Shown here in pieces: positions 43,736 through 44,622 of a stretch of DNA of 44,622 bases; position 1 is the first letter of the stretch, and each line of letters begins with the position of its first letter. The notes beneath the pieces were generated by a model. It searched no databases and was not told the origin of the DNA. It worked only from the letters and a program-made list of their open reading frames with translations. The position numbers and the translations under genes were made by a program. Source of the stretch: Flavobacteriaceae bacterium UBA4166 (GTDB lineage: Bacteria > Bacteroidota > Bacteroidia > Flavobacteriales > Flavobacteriaceae); NCBI GenBank assembly GCA_002379985.1, contig DFVG01000020.1, positions 1-44,622 of the forward strand, given 5' to 3'.

Positions 43736-43744
43736 AACGCATAA
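43106..43744 (+). CDS. Secreted protein of unknown function in cassette 1
   Basis: 212 residues with a signal peptide (MKRLLCFIIIVISISSGISQ). I do not recognise a domain; the mature part is lysine- and asparagine-rich (NENLSLVRKFLFHSIGKK-like segments, PDNNNVVINYWPGNEYCEL, FVTADLNGIDKIGDVQWNV, FVLIDSEGNYYLYKGEY) and looks like an alpha/beta fold. Its base composition is clearly more AT-rich than the genes to its left, suggesting transfer. The final codons run into the attC-like site (stop at 43742-43744). ATG 43106 is taken over a TTG at 43091 because it starts the signal peptide. Confidence 0.75.
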   Translation: MKRLLCFIIIVISISSGISQTREIFLNDNLEEITKESFEQNRDLSKFLYLTFSTDELIVNLKTKRVVKGKISDENLSLVRKFLFHSIGKKIPDNNNVVINYWPGNEYCELPNDPRIFQQRTKKYQKKIAKVENSSQFFVTADLNGIDKIGDVQWNVDSESIFQNLFFENPYHCGSFVLIDSEGNYYLYKGEYDYSQIFELLKNEKTTFANNA

Positions 43745-43863
43745 CGCTCATTGCTTGCAGAATTATTACCCAAAAAACCCATTTTCAAAACTAACTCCTC
43801 TCCTACTCGGAATAATTTGTATCTTGAAACCACGCAACGAGTCGTTATACAGGACCGTTATGC
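43729..43863 (+). repeat. attC-like recombination site between cassettes 1 and 2
   Basis: A 135-base imperfect palindrome. R''-like TGCCAAC (43729-43735) faces R'-like GTTATGC (43857-43863), sharing the AAC/GTT core. L''-like GCATAACGCTCATTGC (43739-43754) pairs with GCAACGAGTCGTTATAC (43834-43850) in 14 of 16 positions, with one extrahelical T (43842). AATTATT (43761-43767) pairs with AATAATT (43811-43817) further in. Spacers between R and L boxes are three and six bases. The size, the asymmetric stem with an unpaired base and the G/TT point are all attC-like. GCATAACG can alternatively pair with CGTTATGC (43856-43863). Confidence 0.55.
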
Positions 43864-43891
43864 AGCAGTTAAAAATCGTGCTCTGAGAGTA

Positions 43892-43918
43892 TAATTTTGA
43901 ATGAAAACCGTAAATTTG
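43892..43918 (+). promoter_or_regulatory. Two -7 elements before the toxin-antitoxin genes
   Basis: TAATTTTG (43892-43899) and TAAATTTG (43911-43918) both match TAnnTTTG exactly. The second ends four bases before the antitoxin ATG (43923), so the transcript could be leaderless. A cassette with its own promoter is typical of toxin-antitoxin cassettes. Confidence 0.5.
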
Positions 43919-43922
43919 ATAT

Positions 43923-44156
43923 ATGGATATAAATATTCAAAATAAAAAGATTGAATTAATTCAGTGGCTATCTACTCTGAACGATGAGTCCATTATTGAA
44001 AAAGTAATGAAGCTTCGTGATAGTGAGAAATCTGATTGGTGGAATGAGCTTTCGAAAAATGAAAGAGAATCTATTGAGCAAGGAATCAAAGATGCTAACG
44101 ATGGAAAGTTGAAACCACACTCAGAAGCAAAAAAAATATATGAAAAGTGGTTATAA
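43923..44156 (+). CDS. Antitoxin, addiction-module type
   Basis: A 77-residue acidic helical protein (KIELIQWLSTLNDESIIEKVMKLRD, WWNELSKNERESIEQGIKD, SEAKKIYEKWL) of the type found upstream of ParE/RelE toxins in Bacteroidota. The C-terminal part should wrap the toxin. It overlaps the toxin gene by 17 bases. Position and pattern rather than a strong motif support the call. Confidence 0.8.
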   Translation: MDINIQNKKIELIQWLSTLNDESIIEKVMKLRDSEKSDWWNELSKNERESIEQGIKDANDGKLKPHSEAKKIYEKWL

Positions 44157-44442
44157 GGTTCTCTGGACTGAGAATGCACTTGCTGAATTGGAAGAAATCA
44201 TTGAGTACCTAGAGGAAAACTGGTCAATAAACGAGGTTAAAAACTTTGCTCATGAATTGGACCATACCATTGAATTGATATCCAAAAATCCAGAATTATT
44301 TCAAGCATCGAATAAGAAAAAGAATATTCGTAGAGCTGTGATATTAAGTTTGAATAGCCTCTATTATAGAAGAAGTGCTGATATTATTGAAATTTTATCA
44401 CTATTCTCAAATAGAAAAAACCCCAACGACTTAAAAATATGA
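44140..44442 (+). CDS. Toxin of the ParE/RelE superfamily
   Basis: A 100-residue protein with the RelE/ParE fold pattern: YKVLWTENALAELEEIIEYLEENW, the central helix KNFAHELDHTIELISKNPELF, and the C-terminal strand DIIEILSLFSNRKNPNDL. It would inhibit translation (RelE-like) or DNA gyrase (ParE-like); which cannot be told. It overlaps the antitoxin gene by 17 bases in a different frame. The gene ends eight bases before the R''-like box of the cassette. Confidence 0.9.
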   Translation: MKSGYKVLWTENALAELEEIIEYLEENWSINEVKNFAHELDHTIELISKNPELFQASNKKKNIRRAVILSLNSLYYRRSADIIEILSLFSNRKNPNDLKI

Positions 44443-44453
44443 TAAAAACCGCT

Positions 44454-44591
44454 GCATAACAACGGCTATCATGCATCGGGTCATTTTCTAAACCTAAAAC
44501 ACTATCTTTAAAACAAACTAAAAAGGTCATCGGAATATCTTGAATATGTTCGGCGGCTCCCGAAGCACTGCTGAATCGCACGCGGTTAACA
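44454..44591 (+). repeat. Second attC-like site (3' half uncertain)
   Basis: R''-like GCATAAC (44454-44460), then AACGGC as at site 1. A stretch around 44464-44480 (TATCATGCATCGGG) has partial complementarity to CCCGAAGCACTGCTGAAT (about 44560-44577), with bulges. GTTAACA at 44585-44591 is a possible R', making a 138-base site close to the 135 bases of site 1. Both sites share CATTTTC in the AT-rich centre. The 5' half is firm; the 3' half is a guess. Confidence 0.4.
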
Positions 44592-44622
44592 CCGCTTCCC
44601 ACAAACGCTCCGCGTTTTGGTT

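Larger units (their letters stand above)
43857..44460 (+). mobile_element. Gene cassette 2 carrying a toxin-antitoxin pair
   Basis: GTTATGCAGC (43857-43866) is perfectly complementary to GCTGCATAAC (44451-44460), again the signature of a cassette opened at G/TT. The cassette contains an antitoxin and toxin gene, with two -7 elements of its own. Toxin-antitoxin cassettes are well known to stabilise large integron arrays. Confidence 0.55.

Noticed and set aside
44384..44602. Reverse-strand open frame overlapping the toxin gene end
   Set aside because: It overlaps the toxin coding end and the cassette boundary, begins at GTG, and the overlapped region is explained by the toxin gene. It could still be the tail of a disrupted gene entering from the right; kept as a finding, not as a gene.
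1..44622. CRISPR arrays, insertion sequences, prophage genes, rRNA
   Set aside because: No regularly spaced repeats, transposase motifs, phage structural genes or rRNA segments were seen anywhere in the window.

Overview
The window looks like a chromosomal segment of a marine-type member of the Flavobacteriia (Bacteroidota). The evidence is a compact carotenoid operon with a fused CrtYcd lycopene cyclase, a T9SS-type C-terminal sorting domain, many Bacteroidota-specific families (DUF1573, DUF3276/PUR, extended NusB, Haem_bd), weak Shine-Dalgarno sequences, and promoters of the Bacteroidota -7 type (TAnnTTTG, often with TTG near -33). No ribosomal RNA, CRISPR array or insertion sequence was seen. 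The genus cannot be fixed from the sequence alone.

Layout. 1-195: the 3' end of one tRNA and a complete tRNA-Leu(GAG), each followed by a terminator hairpin. 261-4710: a MerR/CarH-like regulator followed by crtI-crtB-crtZ-crtY, tightly coupled (ATGA overlaps), expected to turn geranylgeranyl diphosphate into zeaxanthin; no GGPP synthase gene is present here. 4714-9755: TlpA-like thioredoxin, a C1q-like secreted protein gene broken by an in-frame amber codon, aconitase, and an acyltransferase with a likely TTG start. 9798-15008: a reverse-strand cluster of three SurA/PpiC-type periplasmic folding proteins followed by a MoxR ATPase. 15150-22991: SRPBCC protein with a coupled small partner, OmpH/Skp chaperone, guaB, an 8-cysteine mini-protein, heme-binding protein, 5'-nucleotidase, HMG-CoA lyase, LysE exporter and a T9SS-exported spondin-domain protein. 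23025-28441: pyrD, pepT, a nusB-DUF1573-yajC run and a leucine-dehydrogenase-type enzyme. 28557-35184: ABC exporter, PUR-type nucleic-acid-binding protein, M14 peptidase and DUF885 lipoprotein peptidase. 35181-36993: an AhpD-like protein, a histidine-kinase-like protein lacking its ATPase domain, and a CheY-like receiver. 37152-41706: SulP transporter, CsaA, small conserved protein, thiol-redox protein, DinB/YfiT protein and a cyclophilin-FKBP fusion.

The most interesting part is 41871-44622. A tyrosine recombinase with a roughly 90-residue N-terminal extension and an IntI-like tail is followed, in the same direction, by what looks like an integron-type cassette array. An attI-like site (ataacaaG^TTGGC) sits just after the recombinase gene and contains a promoter -7 element. 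Cassette 1 carries an AT-rich secreted protein of unknown function and cassette 2 a ParE/RelE-type toxin-antitoxin pair. Each cassette has a perfect 10-bp complementarity between its first bases (GTTGGCAAAA; GTTATGCAGC) and the R''-like box at its own end (TTTTGCCAAC; GCTGCATAAC), as expected when a circular cassette with an attC site has been inserted at a G^TT point. The first site has a long imperfect stem with an extrahelical base. Classical integrons are rarely reported from Bacteroidota, and this recombinase lacks the IntI-specific insertion, so this may be a parallel, integron-like system.
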